A stretch of 64,000 bases of DNA from Bacteroidaceae bacterium (lineage in GTDB: Bacteria; Bacteroidota; Bacteroidia; Bacteroidales; Bacteroidaceae): positions 185,248 to 249,247 of the forward strand of contig JAFTUV010000017.1 in NCBI GenBank assembly GCA_017466065.1, read 5' to 3'. The notes under the pieces are model-generated. The model was not told where the DNA came from. It saw only the letters and a list, made by a program, of their open reading frames with translations, and did no database searches. Positions 19,724 to 29,451 of the stretch are shown one piece after another (position 1 is the first letter of the stretch; every line of letters starts with the position of its first letter). The position numbers and the translations under genes were made by a program.

Positions 19724-19776
19724 AAACACAAACAATTTTATGCGGATTTACAAATATAAACTCCATAATCACTACG

Positions 19777-19808
19777 CAAAGATATCTTTTATTTTCCAAT
19801 TTTACAAA
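19777..19808 (-). promoter_or_regulatory. Promoter of the XRE regulator gene
   Basis: Minus strand TTTG (19805-19808), 20-base spacer, TATCTTTG (19777-19784). Predicted leader about 47 nt. Confidence 0.7.
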
Positions 19809-20972
19809 CAAAACACAAGTGCAAAATTCGCACATATAAAAGATTGTTGCAATTCTATACAAACAACCAAAAGTTACAAAAAGACAGCAGAGTTTCCTAT
19901 TCAAGGCAGACAACCTTCACCCCGCACAGAAGAAACAAGAAAGCAGAGGGCTGCACAGAGCTGTAAAAAAGATTATAATTTTGAGATAAAATATTGATAT
20001 TTAAAGTTATAAAGCTACCCACTTCACACTTTTATGCAAAAATTCGGGCAATAATCAAAGAATGGTGCAAATATATTGATTTAAAACCACAAGATTAGTC
20101 AACTATTTTGCAGATTTTCAATCACTTATGCCCTATTATAAATTTGTGAATAATTTTTGCATAAATGTTTTTGGCATTATCAACACTCTTGCGGCCCCAT
20201 TGTTAATATCTTATAATAAAAGGACACACAGGCTGTAACAATTCTACATTATCTTCTTGTTACAAAATAAAACAATCTACAAATGCATCTATCCGTTTGA
20301 GCAAATTTACAAACGTGTATACATTTGTAACACCGCGAATTTACATTATTATCAAGAGAATTTATGTATATTTATTTAAAAAACCATTCTGCTATGGTAA
20401 AAAGAAACACACCACCCACATAAAAAAGGGGAAATCCTGCGAGAATTTGAAAAAACAGGGGAACTATGAAGGTTAAAGGATTTTTTAATACTCTCGCGAG
20501 CTTTAAACACAGCTAAATAAAAGATATACAGATGATTACACCACTTTTTCGGTGCACGGCAAATGCTTAAAATAGAAATTCAGGGAGGGAATGAACCATT
20601 ATTTGAAAATTTGAGTGCAACCGACTCACAATCGCTCTCACAGAGAGAAAGAGACACATATACCCCACCGCTATTTACATTCAACAGGCACACCCATCGA
20701 AAAGAAATATTGTCTCGCAAAGTTTGGCTACCGGTTGTAACGGCAGGCTCCCCTTCTATTCACACAAACATAGAACAGGCGAAGCTCTGCATCATATACT
20801 TACCGCCCCTTCTCGTTTAAGATTATTATCGGACAGAAACAAAGAGAGGCTGAGAAAAAAACTCTTTTGTCGTTACGCTCGACCTCAAAATGCTCATTTA
20901 CGCCAAAGTAAACTCCGCTCTTCATATCTTCGCAAGCCTAAAAACAGCTCTTTTTATTCAACCTGCAAACAA
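19809..20972. other. Long AT-rich stretch without a supported gene
   Basis: About 1.16 kb. Open frames here (for example 20563-20820 and 20724-21248, plus strand) have no recognisable domain, biased composition and no promoter at the right place, and one runs into the protease gene. Around 20860-20930 the sequence (GCTCGACCTCAAAATGCTCA, then TTTACGCCAAAGTAAACTCC) is of a kind I associate with dispersed non-coding repeats in Bacteroidales; this is from memory only. Confidence 0.55.
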
Positions 20973-21009
20973 AAGGCGGTGCCCAAGTTTACTTTTGGGC
21001 CACCGCCTT
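20973..21009 (-). terminator. Terminator after the M6 protease gene
   Basis: Arms AAGGCGGTG-CCCAAG and TTGGGCCACCGCCTT (20995-21009), one bulge, followed on the minus strand by TTTTG. It lies 45 bases beyond the protease stop. Confidence 0.75.
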
Positions 21010-21053
21010 GTAATAGTATATTCACGGTGCAAGCAGCAAAATTCCGCCCACCA

Positions 21054-23585
21054 CTATTCTGTTGTTCCAAGAATTATTGCCACAAGGGAGGTAATGTCGG
21101 CAACATCGACACTGCCATCACCGGTAATATCGGCAAGAGTTTCATCTACACTATCACCCGACAGGGAGAGTATGCAGCTCACAAGCATTGTTATATCGGC
21201 AACATCCACATTGCCATCGCTATTTATATCGCCACGCAGACGAGATAGTGTAGTAACCATTGCATATTCCGAAAATTCGGACGAAGCATAGCCATCGTTT
21301 GCCGACACCCTGTAACGGTACTGTGTGTCGGGTTCAAGGCCTGTAAAGAGGCACGAAACTGTGTCGGACGATACTCTGTCTATGAATATCGAGCTTATGG
21401 TAGAGCGATAGGATATAACCAAATTATCGATATTCACACGTTTCTTGCCGGTGCTGTTCTTCGACGACAATTCAATGTAGAAGTCACCATCAACATCGAC
21501 CTCAACTTCCTGTGTAACCCAATCGGTGGTTGCTGTAAAAGTCTTAATATCGGTAGCAACGCCGCTGGTGTTAACCACAGAGAGCGTCAGCTTGCAGTTT
21601 GTATCGCTGCTGCTGTAATTGGTCATTGAAAATGAAACAGTCACTGTGCCACTATGGTTTAATTTAGGGGTTCTGATGTAACCTACCGACGATGATGTAC
21701 CCACGCGCAACACACCCGACTCGCCATAGAGCTTGGAACCTGTCCATCCGGACATTGCAAGATAATTATCGAGGTTACTCAACGATTCATTCGACTTTGT
21801 ACAGCCAACAAAAGTCTCTTCGAGAAGAGATTTTAAATCACCCTCGCCCTCGATTGCTTCTGTAATCTGTTCAAGCTCCACTATATACTCTACCGCGTAA
21901 TCCACAGGAGACCAGTTGGCGCGGAAGGAGGTAGGGGTTACCTCGGTGGCTTCGAGCAGTTCCGGAGTATCTACCACACCCATCATAAAGGAGAATGATA
22001 CGATTTTATTCTCTAATTTAATATCGGTCACAGGCTTGCCCAGATAACCGCCGGTGTAAACTGTTGCTGCGGGAACAGATGTGTCGGTAAAAGCCGTATT
22101 TCCTGTTGTACCCGGCCAAACATCGCCACGGAAGCTGGCAGCAACTGCCGACGACTCGTACTCACCCATTTGCAATATCTCATTGTCGGCCGGAACAAGC
22201 TGAAACCTCAAACGGTTCTTATTGGTGTTAAGAGTGTTGTTGTCCCATATTGTCTCGCTGTAATCGATGTGAGAAATGAGCATACCTGCGTTGAACAGAT
22301 AGGTATCCCAACCATCATTCTGCCGATTTTCGAGAATAAAATATTCGTCGCTGTTGGCATCGTTTATAATTTTATATCCCTTTCCGTCGGATGCTGTTAT
22401 GGCCGACATTGAGTAATGCCCTTTCTCTTCGAGCACCTCCAAGGATTTCCAACCCATAAAATCGCGCTCGTATGCACTATAACCGACAGGAACATACCCC
22501 TCGGCAGCATAGCATCCGCTATCCATAATGTCCCAATAATTCATTGTACTCTCTCCCGTGCCCGCAGTGTCATAAAGGTCGGGCAGGCCCAAGCAGTGAG
22601 AAAATTCGTGACACATAGTACCTATGCCCGACAGATAATCGGCTCCATAGGCTGTTGCAAAAGCCTCACTTATGGATAGTTCGTTGGAACAAGCATAAAC
22701 ATTGAGCTTAACGCCGTCGTGTGTTTTCTTGCCTGTTGTTGCCGATAGTGACCATTGGTGCGGCCATATTGTATTTTCATCGTTTCCGGTAACATTCTCG
22801 CCATAACCGGCATATATACAATAGACAAACTCAACTTCGCCATTGCCATCGTTATCGAATTTTGAAAAATCGAAGTTGGCATCGGCAGCTGCAAGACCGT
22901 CGGCAATCATCTGTCCGGGACGCTTGTCATTACCGGATGAATCGTTGGCACCATAATAGGACATTTTATTGGAAAGTGTAACAATGTCCGTTACAACAAA
23001 ATGGGGACGGAATTGCCCACCCGACTGTGCTAAGAAATAATCCTTTGCACTACCTATCGATTTTGCAATAGGGTTGGCATAACCCTCGTAGTTCTCCTTG
23101 TTGAGAAAGTCGGATATTTCCTCCTTTGAGAACTTGAACTTAACATCGCTGTACTCAACCAAAAGAACAGGAACATAGACATCGCCCATAGGAGCTATGC
23201 TCGCGCTCTTCGATGCGGCATAAGATGCTGCACGCGCACGGGCAAGAGTGCGCATTTCGCTGCGCATTCCCGAAAATTCATTGGCATCGATAACCGATTG
23301 TTCCTCCAAACTGCGTGCTCCGCTATTATGGGCAATATATTCGGTTGCCTCCAAACAGCCATCGGACGATAATATCGCGTAATAATAGTCGCCACTCTCG
23401 CCCTTTATTACAGGAACACCGTCTATGGTGGAGTAATAATGGAAAACCTCGTCACCCATCAATTTTATGTATAACTCGGTTCCGTCGGACTGTTTATGCG
23501 CAAGGGTTCTTCTTGTGGATGGGGCCGCAAACAAGCAACCGGCAACAAGAAGAAAAGCAAAAAGGATGTATGTAAATTTCTTCAT
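21054..23585 (-). CDS. Secreted M6-family metalloprotease with dockerin-like C-terminus
   Basis: Start at ATG 23585 (MKKFTYILFAFLL), giving a signal peptide with a possible lipobox-like AGC. The zinc site HEFSHCLGLPDLYD, near residue 330, matches immune-inhibitor-A-type M6 proteases. An N-terminal propeptide-like region precedes it. After the catalytic domain come a fibronectin III-like segment (PELLEATEVTPTSFRANW), a jelly-roll-like region and a second FnIII-like strand set. The protein ends in two calcium-binding repeats (DINSDGNVDVADIT and DITGDGSVDVADIT), a dockerin type I-like pair. It probably degrades extracellular protein. A similar pair ends the BspA-like protein at 60762. Confidence 0.88.
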   Translation of the reverse strand: MKKFTYILFAFLLVAGCLFAAPSTRRTLAHKQSDGTELYIKLMGDEVFHYYSTIDGVPVIKGESGDYYYAILSSDGCLEATEYIAHNSGARSLEEQSVIDANEFSGMRSEMRTLARARAASYAASKSASIAPMGDVYVPVLLVEYSDVKFKFSKEEISDFLNKENYEGYANPIAKSIGSAKDYFLAQSGGQFRPHFVVTDIVTLSNKMSYYGANDSSGNDKRPGQMIADGLAAADANFDFSKFDNDGNGEVEFVYCIYAGYGENVTGNDENTIWPHQWSLSATTGKKTHDGVKLNVYACSNELSISEAFATAYGADYLSGIGTMCHEFSHCLGLPDLYDTAGTGESTMNYWDIMDSGCYAAEGYVPVGYSAYERDFMGWKSLEVLEEKGHYSMSAITASDGKGYKIINDANSDEYFILENRQNDGWDTYLFNAGMLISHIDYSETIWDNNTLNTNKNRLRFQLVPADNEILQMGEYESSAVAASFRGDVWPGTTGNTAFTDTSVPAATVYTGGYLGKPVTDIKLENKIVSFSFMMGVVDTPELLEATEVTPTSFRANWSPVDYAVEYIVELEQITEAIEGEGDLKSLLEETFVGCTKSNESLSNLDNYLAMSGWTGSKLYGESGVLRVGTSSSVGYIRTPKLNHSGTVTVSFSMTNYSSSDTNCKLTLSVVNTSGVATDIKTFTATTDWVTQEVEVDVDGDFYIELSSKNSTGKKRVNIDNLVISYRSTISSIFIDRVSSDTVSCLFTGLEPDTQYRYRVSANDGYASSEFSEYAMVTTLSRLRGDINSDGNVDVADITMLVSCILSLSGDSVDETLADITGDGSVDVADITSLVAIILGTTE

Positions 23586-23624
23586 AATATGGTTTTTCAA
23601 TAGCAATTTAATATAATCATCGTA

Positions 23625-23632
23625 CAAATATA
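23625..23632 (-). promoter_or_regulatory. -7 box for the M6 protease gene
   Basis: CAAATATA on the plus strand is TATATTTG on the minus strand. A start near 23618 gives a leader of about 33 nt and supports the ATG at 23585. Confidence 0.5.
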
Positions 23633-23689
23633 ACAATTTATATTTTAATATTAAAATATATTACCGTTTTTACTCCCCTCTCCGGCTGA

Positions 23690-24583
23690 TTATCCTGCTC
23701 TTTCGGCTCGTCCTACCAGAAAAATTCCCACACAAATGAGCAACAGGGCAAGCAACAGCGGAACATCGAAGCGGTCTTGCCCGGTGAACAGGGAAACTAT
23801 GGTTGCCACAAACAATGTCACATATCCATACATCGCCACAAGAGTGGTTTTCAGATATTTAAGGCCTATCGGCACAAGCAGATAGCTTAACGCCGTAGGA
23901 AAAACAAGCACGAACAGAAGCAGAAGCACGGCCGATGAATTATACTCCAAGAAAATTCGTGGGATATTACAGCCCGAAAGAACAAATGCCGTCAGACCCG
24001 AAGCAGCCGCACCAAAAAAAGTATATTTAAGCATTGCCATATTGCTCACTCGCCGTAACATTGCTGTTGACGAAAAGAGATACACTGCATAGCACAAGGA
24101 GCTCACAAGAGCCATCGTGTTACCCAACAGAGCATTCGACGCAAGCTCGTGCTGAGCCTCGGAAAAGAGCGTAGCCACCACCCCCGAGAAACCTAAACAG
24201 ATACCCGCGACCTTGCCGACCGTGACACTCTCATTACGGCACACGACCGAAAAAGCAAACACCCATATAGGCTGCAACGCATTGAATATAGTAAAGTTAA
24301 CAGGAGTTGTACAGGTCAGCCCCACAGCATATAGTGTCATATAGCCGAATACCATTGTCGCCCCCAACAGGAACAGTTTCACCTTGTCGCGTTTCGATGT
24401 TGCATCGTGCGAGGCAAAAGCACCTATCGTCCAAAAGAAAAGTGTGCCAAACAGCAGGCGTATGGCAATAAAGTCGACAGGCGCAATCCATACAGGCAAC
24501 AGGTATTTTGTACAATTAATGTTAAGCCCTGCCGACATTCGCGAAACAAGCAGAGCAAACGATCCTTTCAGATAATTTTTCAT
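23690..24583 (-). CDS. EamA/DMT-superfamily transporter
   Basis: A 297-residue inner-membrane protein with ten predicted helices, formed by two EamA repeats. The start is ATG 24583 (MKNYLKGSFALLVSRM), whose ATGA overlaps the stop of the MFS gene. The first repeat has VDFIAIRLLFGTLFFW and the second ends in PLLLALLLICVGIFLVGR, the usual C-terminal pattern. Such proteins export metabolites or amino acids, but the substrate cannot be read from sequence. Translational coupling with the MFS gene suggests a joint export function. Confidence 0.88.
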   Translation of the reverse strand: MKNYLKGSFALLVSRMSAGLNINCTKYLLPVWIAPVDFIAIRLLFGTLFFWTIGAFASHDATSKRDKVKLFLLGATMVFGYMTLYAVGLTCTTPVNFTIFNALQPIWVFAFSVVCRNESVTVGKVAGICLGFSGVVATLFSEAQHELASNALLGNTMALVSSLCYAVYLFSSTAMLRRVSNMAMLKYTFFGAAASGLTAFVLSGCNIPRIFLEYNSSAVLLLLFVLVFPTALSYLLVPIGLKYLKTTLVAMYGYVTLFVATIVSLFTGQDRFDVPLLLALLLICVGIFLVGRAERAG

Positions 24584-25785
24584 ACATTGCCCCTCCTCTT
24601 CTGCAAAGCTCCTCTCACAAGAAGAAACAGCAGGCCTATCACACACAAACAGGAATTTAGCGCAAAAGCAAAGCGTTCACTTGTTACCTTCGCCACCCCT
24701 TGAAGAATATCGACCACCGGTGGAGATATAACTATTGCAACATAATTCATTGTCATTACAAGGGCAAGCGCAAAGGTAACCTTGTCGAGAGAGGCAACAG
24801 AAGCCGTACGGTCGTATATGCAGGGTTGCGCAATGCCATAGCCTACCCCTGCAAGCAGCACCCCCACGGCCGCGCCCATAATAGAGGCGTAAAAGAATAT
24901 CACAAGCAAGCCGCAGCATATAAGCAACAGAGAGAAAAGAAAAACCCTCTCGCCCAAGAAGCGCAATATATGATTCAGGAAAAGACCGGGCAACATAATG
25001 GCAAGAAAGAAGAGCGAAGTAACAAGCCCCACACTACCACTGTCGTGCCCATTCTCACTCATAAGGAACGGGAGGTTGACACTCACTGCCATCACAAGAA
25101 AGGTAATGAAAAGATAGTAAAGCATAAGTTTCCATAATCCGGAATAATTTATGTGGGACGAATATCCGGCACCAACGGCAACATTGCCATTTACAGGCGA
25201 AACGCCGCAACTCTTTTCGGCACTCTTTATATAAGGAACAAGCATCAACGACACAGCAGGCAACAGATACACGATGAACGGCAGATGCCACTCAATCTCG
25301 GCAAGATAGCCGGTAACAGCCGTGGCAGCAACGAGGGTGAGATTGTTCACCGCCGAAGAGTAACCAAACTGCCGTGTGCGCTGTTCGCCTGTGAAGAAGC
25401 GCGACACAAGCGAGGTTGAGAGCGGAGTTATAATACCCGCCCCCACTCCCAGAAGAGCACTCACAAATATCAGCTCCATAATACTATCGCACAAAAAATA
25501 AAGCAATCCGCTTAACAAAAACAGTCCCAGCCCCCAATAGAGCAGGCGCACATACCCCACAGCATCGCTTGTGCGACCGGCAAGCAATATAAAAGGAATT
25601 ATAAGCAACGATGGAAGCGAAGTGAGCATCTGCACATCAAACTCGGTGGCAGTTTTAAAAATTGTCGAAAGGTCGCCAAGAATGGGCGATATTGCCAGCC
25701 CCGGCAAGGATGTGAGTGCCGACACCGACCATATACCCAACAAAGCCCAAAGGGTTATACTCCCTTTTCCTGTATAAATTCTCAT
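24580..25785 (-). CDS. Major facilitator superfamily transporter
   Basis: A 401-residue protein with twelve predicted helices in the sugar/drug MFS arrangement. The loop after helix 2 carries AGRTSDAVGYVRLLYWG, a variant of the MFS motif A (GxxxDRxGRR). Helix 5 has a GYLAEIEW segment and helix 4 an SRFFTGEQRTRQFGY loop like those of drug exporters. The start at 25785 (MRIYTGKG) is the only good one. It is divergent from gadB across 175 bases and overlaps the EamA gene by four bases. It is not a GadC-type antiporter, which belongs to the APC family. Confidence 0.88.
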   Translation of the reverse strand: MRIYTGKGSITLWALLGIWSVSALTSLPGLAISPILGDLSTIFKTATEFDVQMLTSLPSLLIIPFILLAGRTSDAVGYVRLLYWGLGLFLLSGLLYFLCDSIMELIFVSALLGVGAGIITPLSTSLVSRFFTGEQRTRQFGYSSAVNNLTLVAATAVTGYLAEIEWHLPFIVYLLPAVSLMLVPYIKSAEKSCGVSPVNGNVAVGAGYSSHINYSGLWKLMLYYLFITFLVMAVSVNLPFLMSENGHDSGSVGLVTSLFFLAIMLPGLFLNHILRFLGERVFLFSLLLICCGLLVIFFYASIMGAAVGVLLAGVGYGIAQPCIYDRTASVASLDKVTFALALVMTMNYVAIVISPPVVDILQGVAKVTSERFAFALNSCLCVIGLLFLLVRGALQKRRGNV

Positions 25786-25960
25786 ATTCTAAAATTTTAA
25801 TCCTATGGTTGCAAACAATGGAAAAAAGCAATTTGTTCACCCCTCCACAAAATGGTAAAAAAACAAAATTATTGTACCACAATCACAAAAAAAGCAAACA
25901 AACGAACAGGCGGCAACCAAAAACCGTTCATCAGTTACAAACCCTAAAAAAATCAAGAAA

Positions 25961-27388
25961 ATGAAACAGAATGAAGATTACAAAGAAACGAATGTTACAA
26001 CAGCGGTATTCGGTTCACACGAAATGTTAGCATCGGCACCTGTCGACAAAATTCCGCAGAAATCCACCACCCCCGAGATTGCCTATCAAATGGTGAAGGA
26101 CGAAACGTATGCACAGACACAGCCGCGTTTGAACCTTGCAACGTTTGTTACCACATATATGGACCCATACGCCACAAAATTGATGAACGATGCGATAGCC
26201 ATAAACTATATCGACGAAACAGAGTACCCTCGCATTGCGGTTATGTGCGCAAAGTGCATAAACATAATTGCCAACCTATGGAACAGCCCCGAACAAGCAA
26301 AATGGAAGGCCGGCGCACTTGGCATTGGTTCGAGCGAGGCCTGTATGCTTGGCGGAGTGGCTGCGTGGCAACGTTGGAAGAAACGCCGGGAAGCAGCCGG
26401 CAAGCCTTGCGACAAGCCCAACTTTGTAATATCATCGGGCTATCAGGTTGTGTGGGAGAAATTTGCGCAACTGTGGCAGATTGAAATGCGCACCGTTCCT
26501 CTCACGGCCGAAAAGCTCACATTGTGCCCCGAGGAAGCAATAGCTATGTGCGACGAAAATACAATCTGCATTGTACCCATACAAGGTGTAACGTGGACCG
26601 GCCTTAACGACGATGTCAAAGCCCTTAACGATGCTCTCGACGAGTATAACAAAAAGACCGGGTACGACATTCCCATCCACGTAGATGCAGCATCGGGCGG
26701 ATTTATCCTCCCCTTCCTCGAACCTGAAAAGCAGTGGGACTTCCGCCTCAAATGGGTACTCTCCATCAGCACAAGCGGCCACAAATACGGCCTTGTTTAT
26801 CCCGGCATAGGCTGGGTTGTGTGGAAAGACAAGAAATATCTCCCCGACTCAATGTCGTTCAGCGTAAATTATTTAGGTGCCGATGTTACACAGGTGGGAT
26901 TGAATTTCTCGCGCCCCGCAGCACAGATACTCGGACAATATTACCAATTCATCCGCTTGGGCTTCGAAGGCTACAAGGCCATACAGCATAACTCTATGGA
27001 GATTGCAAAGTATCTGCACGCAGCGATTGGCAAGATGGCACCCTTCCGCAATTATAGTAAAGAGGTTACCAATCCTTTGTTCATCTGGGAGATGAAGGAA
27101 GAGCACGCAAAGAAGTGTAAATGGACACTATACGACCTGCAAGACAAATTAAAACAGAATGGTTGGATGGTGCCTGCATATACACTCCCTGCGAAACTCG
27201 AAAAGACCATAGTTATGCGCCTTGTGGTGCGCAACGGGTTCAGCCGGGATATGGCCGACCAATTACTCTCGGACATTGCGGCTGCCGTGGCAGAGCTTGA
27301 AAAGCTGCAATATCCTACCCCCTCACGAATCTCAATAGAGAGCAATGTGAAGATAAAAGGAACAGTATATACACACACGGGAAAATAA
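25961..27388 (+). CDS. gadB: Glutamate decarboxylase
   Basis: PLP enzyme converting glutamate to GABA and CO2 while consuming a proton; central to acid resistance system 2. The 475-residue length is typical. The cofactor site is visible as HVDAASGGF (Asp to the pyridine nitrogen) and STSGHKYG, whose Lys forms the Schiff base. GIGWVVW follows as in GadB. The N-terminal segment and the C-terminal KGTVYTHTGK tail are of the E. coli GadB type, in which the tail closes the site at neutral pH. glsA follows 10 bases later. No GadC antiporter gene is in the window. Confidence 0.96.
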   Translation: MKQNEDYKETNVTTAVFGSHEMLASAPVDKIPQKSTTPEIAYQMVKDETYAQTQPRLNLATFVTTYMDPYATKLMNDAIAINYIDETEYPRIAVMCAKCINIIANLWNSPEQAKWKAGALGIGSSEACMLGGVAAWQRWKKRREAAGKPCDKPNFVISSGYQVVWEKFAQLWQIEMRTVPLTAEKLTLCPEEAIAMCDENTICIVPIQGVTWTGLNDDVKALNDALDEYNKKTGYDIPIHVDAASGGFILPFLEPEKQWDFRLKWVLSISTSGHKYGLVYPGIGWVVWKDKKYLPDSMSFSVNYLGADVTQVGLNFSRPAAQILGQYYQFIRLGFEGYKAIQHNSMEIAKYLHAAIGKMAPFRNYSKEVTNPLFIWEMKEEHAKKCKWTLYDLQDKLKQNGWMVPAYTLPAKLEKTIVMRLVVRNGFSRDMADQLLSDIAAAVAELEKLQYPTPSRISIESNVKIKGTVYTHTGK

Positions 27389-27398
27389 TCTGTAATAA

Positions 27399-28382
27399 AT
27401 GGATAGAAGGATTACAAGAGAGGAACTGCACACTGTTGTAGGAAAGGCCTACGCAATGTACAAAGAGGAAAAGGGTGGCAAGAATGCCGATTATATCCCC
27501 TACCTCGCAAACGTTGACAGCGACCTTTTTGCAATAGCTATCTGCTTGCCCGATGGCGAAATTATTGAGGCCGGCGACAGCAGTTACCGCTTTGGTATTG
27601 AGTCGGTTTCCAAGGTTGCAACAGCCTTATTGGTGCTAAAAGAGTATGGTGCAAATACCATAATGGATATGATTGGCGCCGACGCCACCGGAATGCCTTT
27701 CAACTCAATAATGGCCATACTGTTGGAGAACGACCATCCTTCTACTCCATTGGTAAATGCAGGGGCAATATCCGCCGTCAGCTTGGTGCGGCCGGTGGGT
27801 GACGAGCAACAGAAGTGGAAAGCTATACGGCACAATATAAACGAATTGTGCGCAGGTGAGCTTCCCTTAATTGACGAACTTTATAAGTCGGAGAGTGTCA
27901 CCAACCACAACAACCGCGCTATCGCTTGGCTTTTGAAGAGCTACAATCGCATATATGATGAGCCCGATGTGTCGCTCGACCTTTATACGCGTCAATGCTC
28001 TTTGGGAGTGACAACAAGCGAGCTTGCGATTCTTGCAGGCACCATTGCCGGCGGCGGTATAAACCCTGTGACAAAGCGCAGAGTGTTCCCACAATATCTT
28101 GCAAGCAAAATAGTATCGATGATGGCAGCCGTGGGCTTTTACGAGCATAGTGGCAACTGGATGTTCTCCACAGGGGTGCCTGCAAAAACAGGCGTGGGTG
28201 GCGGTATCATAGGTGTACTTCCCGGGCTTTTTGGTATCGCCGCCTTCTCGCCGCCAATAGATTCTGCCGGAAATTCGGTGCGTGCACAGAAGGCTATAAC
28301 CCACATTGTAAAGAAGCTCGGGCTCGATATTTACAGTGGCGAGAAAATAGCGATAGAGGAGCCTGTGGGCGCGGTGTGTTGA
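27399..28382 (+). CDS. glsA: Glutaminase A
   Basis: Hydrolyses glutamine to glutamate and ammonia. The 327-residue protein has the serine-dependent beta-lactamase-like fold: the catalytic Ser-x-x-Lys in ESVSKVATALL near residues 68-71, NAGAISAVSLV, YTRQCSLGV with a catalytic Tyr and VPAKTGVGGGI near the end. It is directly downstream of gadB, so glutamine can feed the decarboxylase while the released ammonia also buffers acid. This linked pair is the glutamine-dependent acid-resistance arrangement found in gut Bacteroides. It ends at a palindromic terminator. Confidence 0.95.
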   Translation: MDRRITREELHTVVGKAYAMYKEEKGGKNADYIPYLANVDSDLFAIAICLPDGEIIEAGDSSYRFGIESVSKVATALLVLKEYGANTIMDMIGADATGMPFNSIMAILLENDHPSTPLVNAGAISAVSLVRPVGDEQQKWKAIRHNINELCAGELPLIDELYKSESVTNHNNRAIAWLLKSYNRIYDEPDVSLDLYTRQCSLGVTTSELAILAGTIAGGGINPVTKRRVFPQYLASKIVSMMAAVGFYEHSGNWMFSTGVPAKTGVGGGIIGVLPGLFGIAAFSPPIDSAGNSVRAQKAITHIVKKLGLDIYSGEKIAIEEPVGAVC

Positions 28383-28420
28383 ATATATGATTACATAAAT
28401 TTAGAGTCGTACTACAAACA

Positions 28421-28457
28421 CAAGGTGGTGACCGGAATAAAATTGGTCACCACCTTG
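28421..28457. terminator. Bidirectional terminator between glsA and the ECF operon
   Basis: Perfect 13-bp arms CAAGGTGGTGACC (28421-28433) and GGTCACCACCTTG (28445-28457) between convergent genes. Confidence 0.85.
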
Positions 28458-28486
28458 CTTCTACGTTAATGAGTTGCAATTACCTT

Positions 28487-29446
28487 TTATTTATATTGAT
28501 AGAATGATTTATTTTTAAGCAGCGTGAAGACCTCGGCAAAATTCGAGCCGTTGTCGCCGGCCGTGAAAATCATATTCTTGCCCACGCTCTTGCAGTTCAC
28601 ATAGCACTTGCCGTCGGGAGCCAGCAGCAAAGTGCTTTTCTCGTCTATGGTTATGGAAACTGCCTTTCGTCCATAATAATTTACAAGTTCCATTGAACGG
28701 TATTCAAGGTCGTAGTGCTTATCGTTGCAGGCTATCTGTATATTGCCCGAACGGTCGAAACTTACACGCGCGTGCTTGGCTGTGTCCTTCCCTTTGAGAA
28801 CTATATTCCCGAAATAAAAATTATAGTCGTATTGTGCCGAACGGTCGTATATGGCCTTTGTTGTGTAGCCGCCGCGCCAGCCATCATTTTCGAGATTGGT
28901 TATTATGAAGTTACGCGACGGGTGTTTGGGCACTGAAACTTTGTTCTTTGTGCTCTCGATGAAAAAATAGTTATCGTCCTCGCCGGTCTGTTTGAATTCG
29001 GCCCACACTTGACGTTGCTTGCCGGGTGCATATTCTATCCACGATGCATTGTTGCGCACAAAGTATCCGTTGTGCCAATCGCCGCGGCCGTCCTGATAGC
29101 AGTAGAAAAGGCCGTCCTTGTTAGGGCACATATTGTGAATGTCGATGGTGTTGTAGACAATTTCCCATTTTTTGCTCTTGCCACGTGCGATGAATATCTT
29201 ATCCTTTCTCACTTTGGGGATTGTAAGCTGGCATTTTTTGTTCTTCAAATAGAAGAATGTATCGTCCTCACGCCATTGTTTATAGCTCGACCATATACCT
29301 TTTTTATCGGCCGGGCGATACTCCTCCCACGTTTTATCGTTTTTCACAAAATAGCCGCCTTCATACACAACCAATGCGGTTGTCTGTGCAATGGCACAAT
29401 AGGTTCCTGCCATCAACAGGGCTAAAATAAAACAAACTTTTTTCAT
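28487..29446 (-). CDS. Secreted protein with repeated WG-like units (unknown function)
   Basis: A 319-residue protein with a signal peptide (MKKVCFILALLMAGTYCAIAQ, cut after AIAQ). The N-terminal half holds at least two copies of a unit of about 50 residues: GGYFVKNDKTWEEY ... WREDDTFFYL ... LTIPK and NGYFVRNNASWIEY ... TGEDDNYFFI ... VSVPK, each followed by a FI(A/I)xG or FIITN strand. The C-terminal half is beta-rich and has KSTLLLAPDGKCYVN. No catalytic motif is visible. It is the last gene of the ECF sigma operon, 5 bases after its neighbour, so it is probably part of the sigma-controlled envelope response. Confidence 0.8.
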   Translation of the reverse strand: MKKVCFILALLMAGTYCAIAQTTALVVYEGGYFVKNDKTWEEYRPADKKGIWSSYKQWREDDTFFYLKNKKCQLTIPKVRKDKIFIARGKSKKWEIVYNTIDIHNMCPNKDGLFYCYQDGRGDWHNGYFVRNNASWIEYAPGKQRQVWAEFKQTGEDDNYFFIESTKNKVSVPKHPSRNFIITNLENDGWRGGYTTKAIYDRSAQYDYNFYFGNIVLKGKDTAKHARVSFDRSGNIQIACNDKHYDLEYRSMELVNYYGRKAVSITIDEKSTLLLAPDGKCYVNCKSVGKNMIFTAGDNGSNFAEVFTLLKNKSFYQYK

Positions 29447-29451
29447 AATAT

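Noticed and set aside
20563..21248. Two overlapping plus-strand frames in the 1.2 kb gap
   Set aside because: No recognisable domain, unusual composition and one overlaps the M6 protease end and its terminator.
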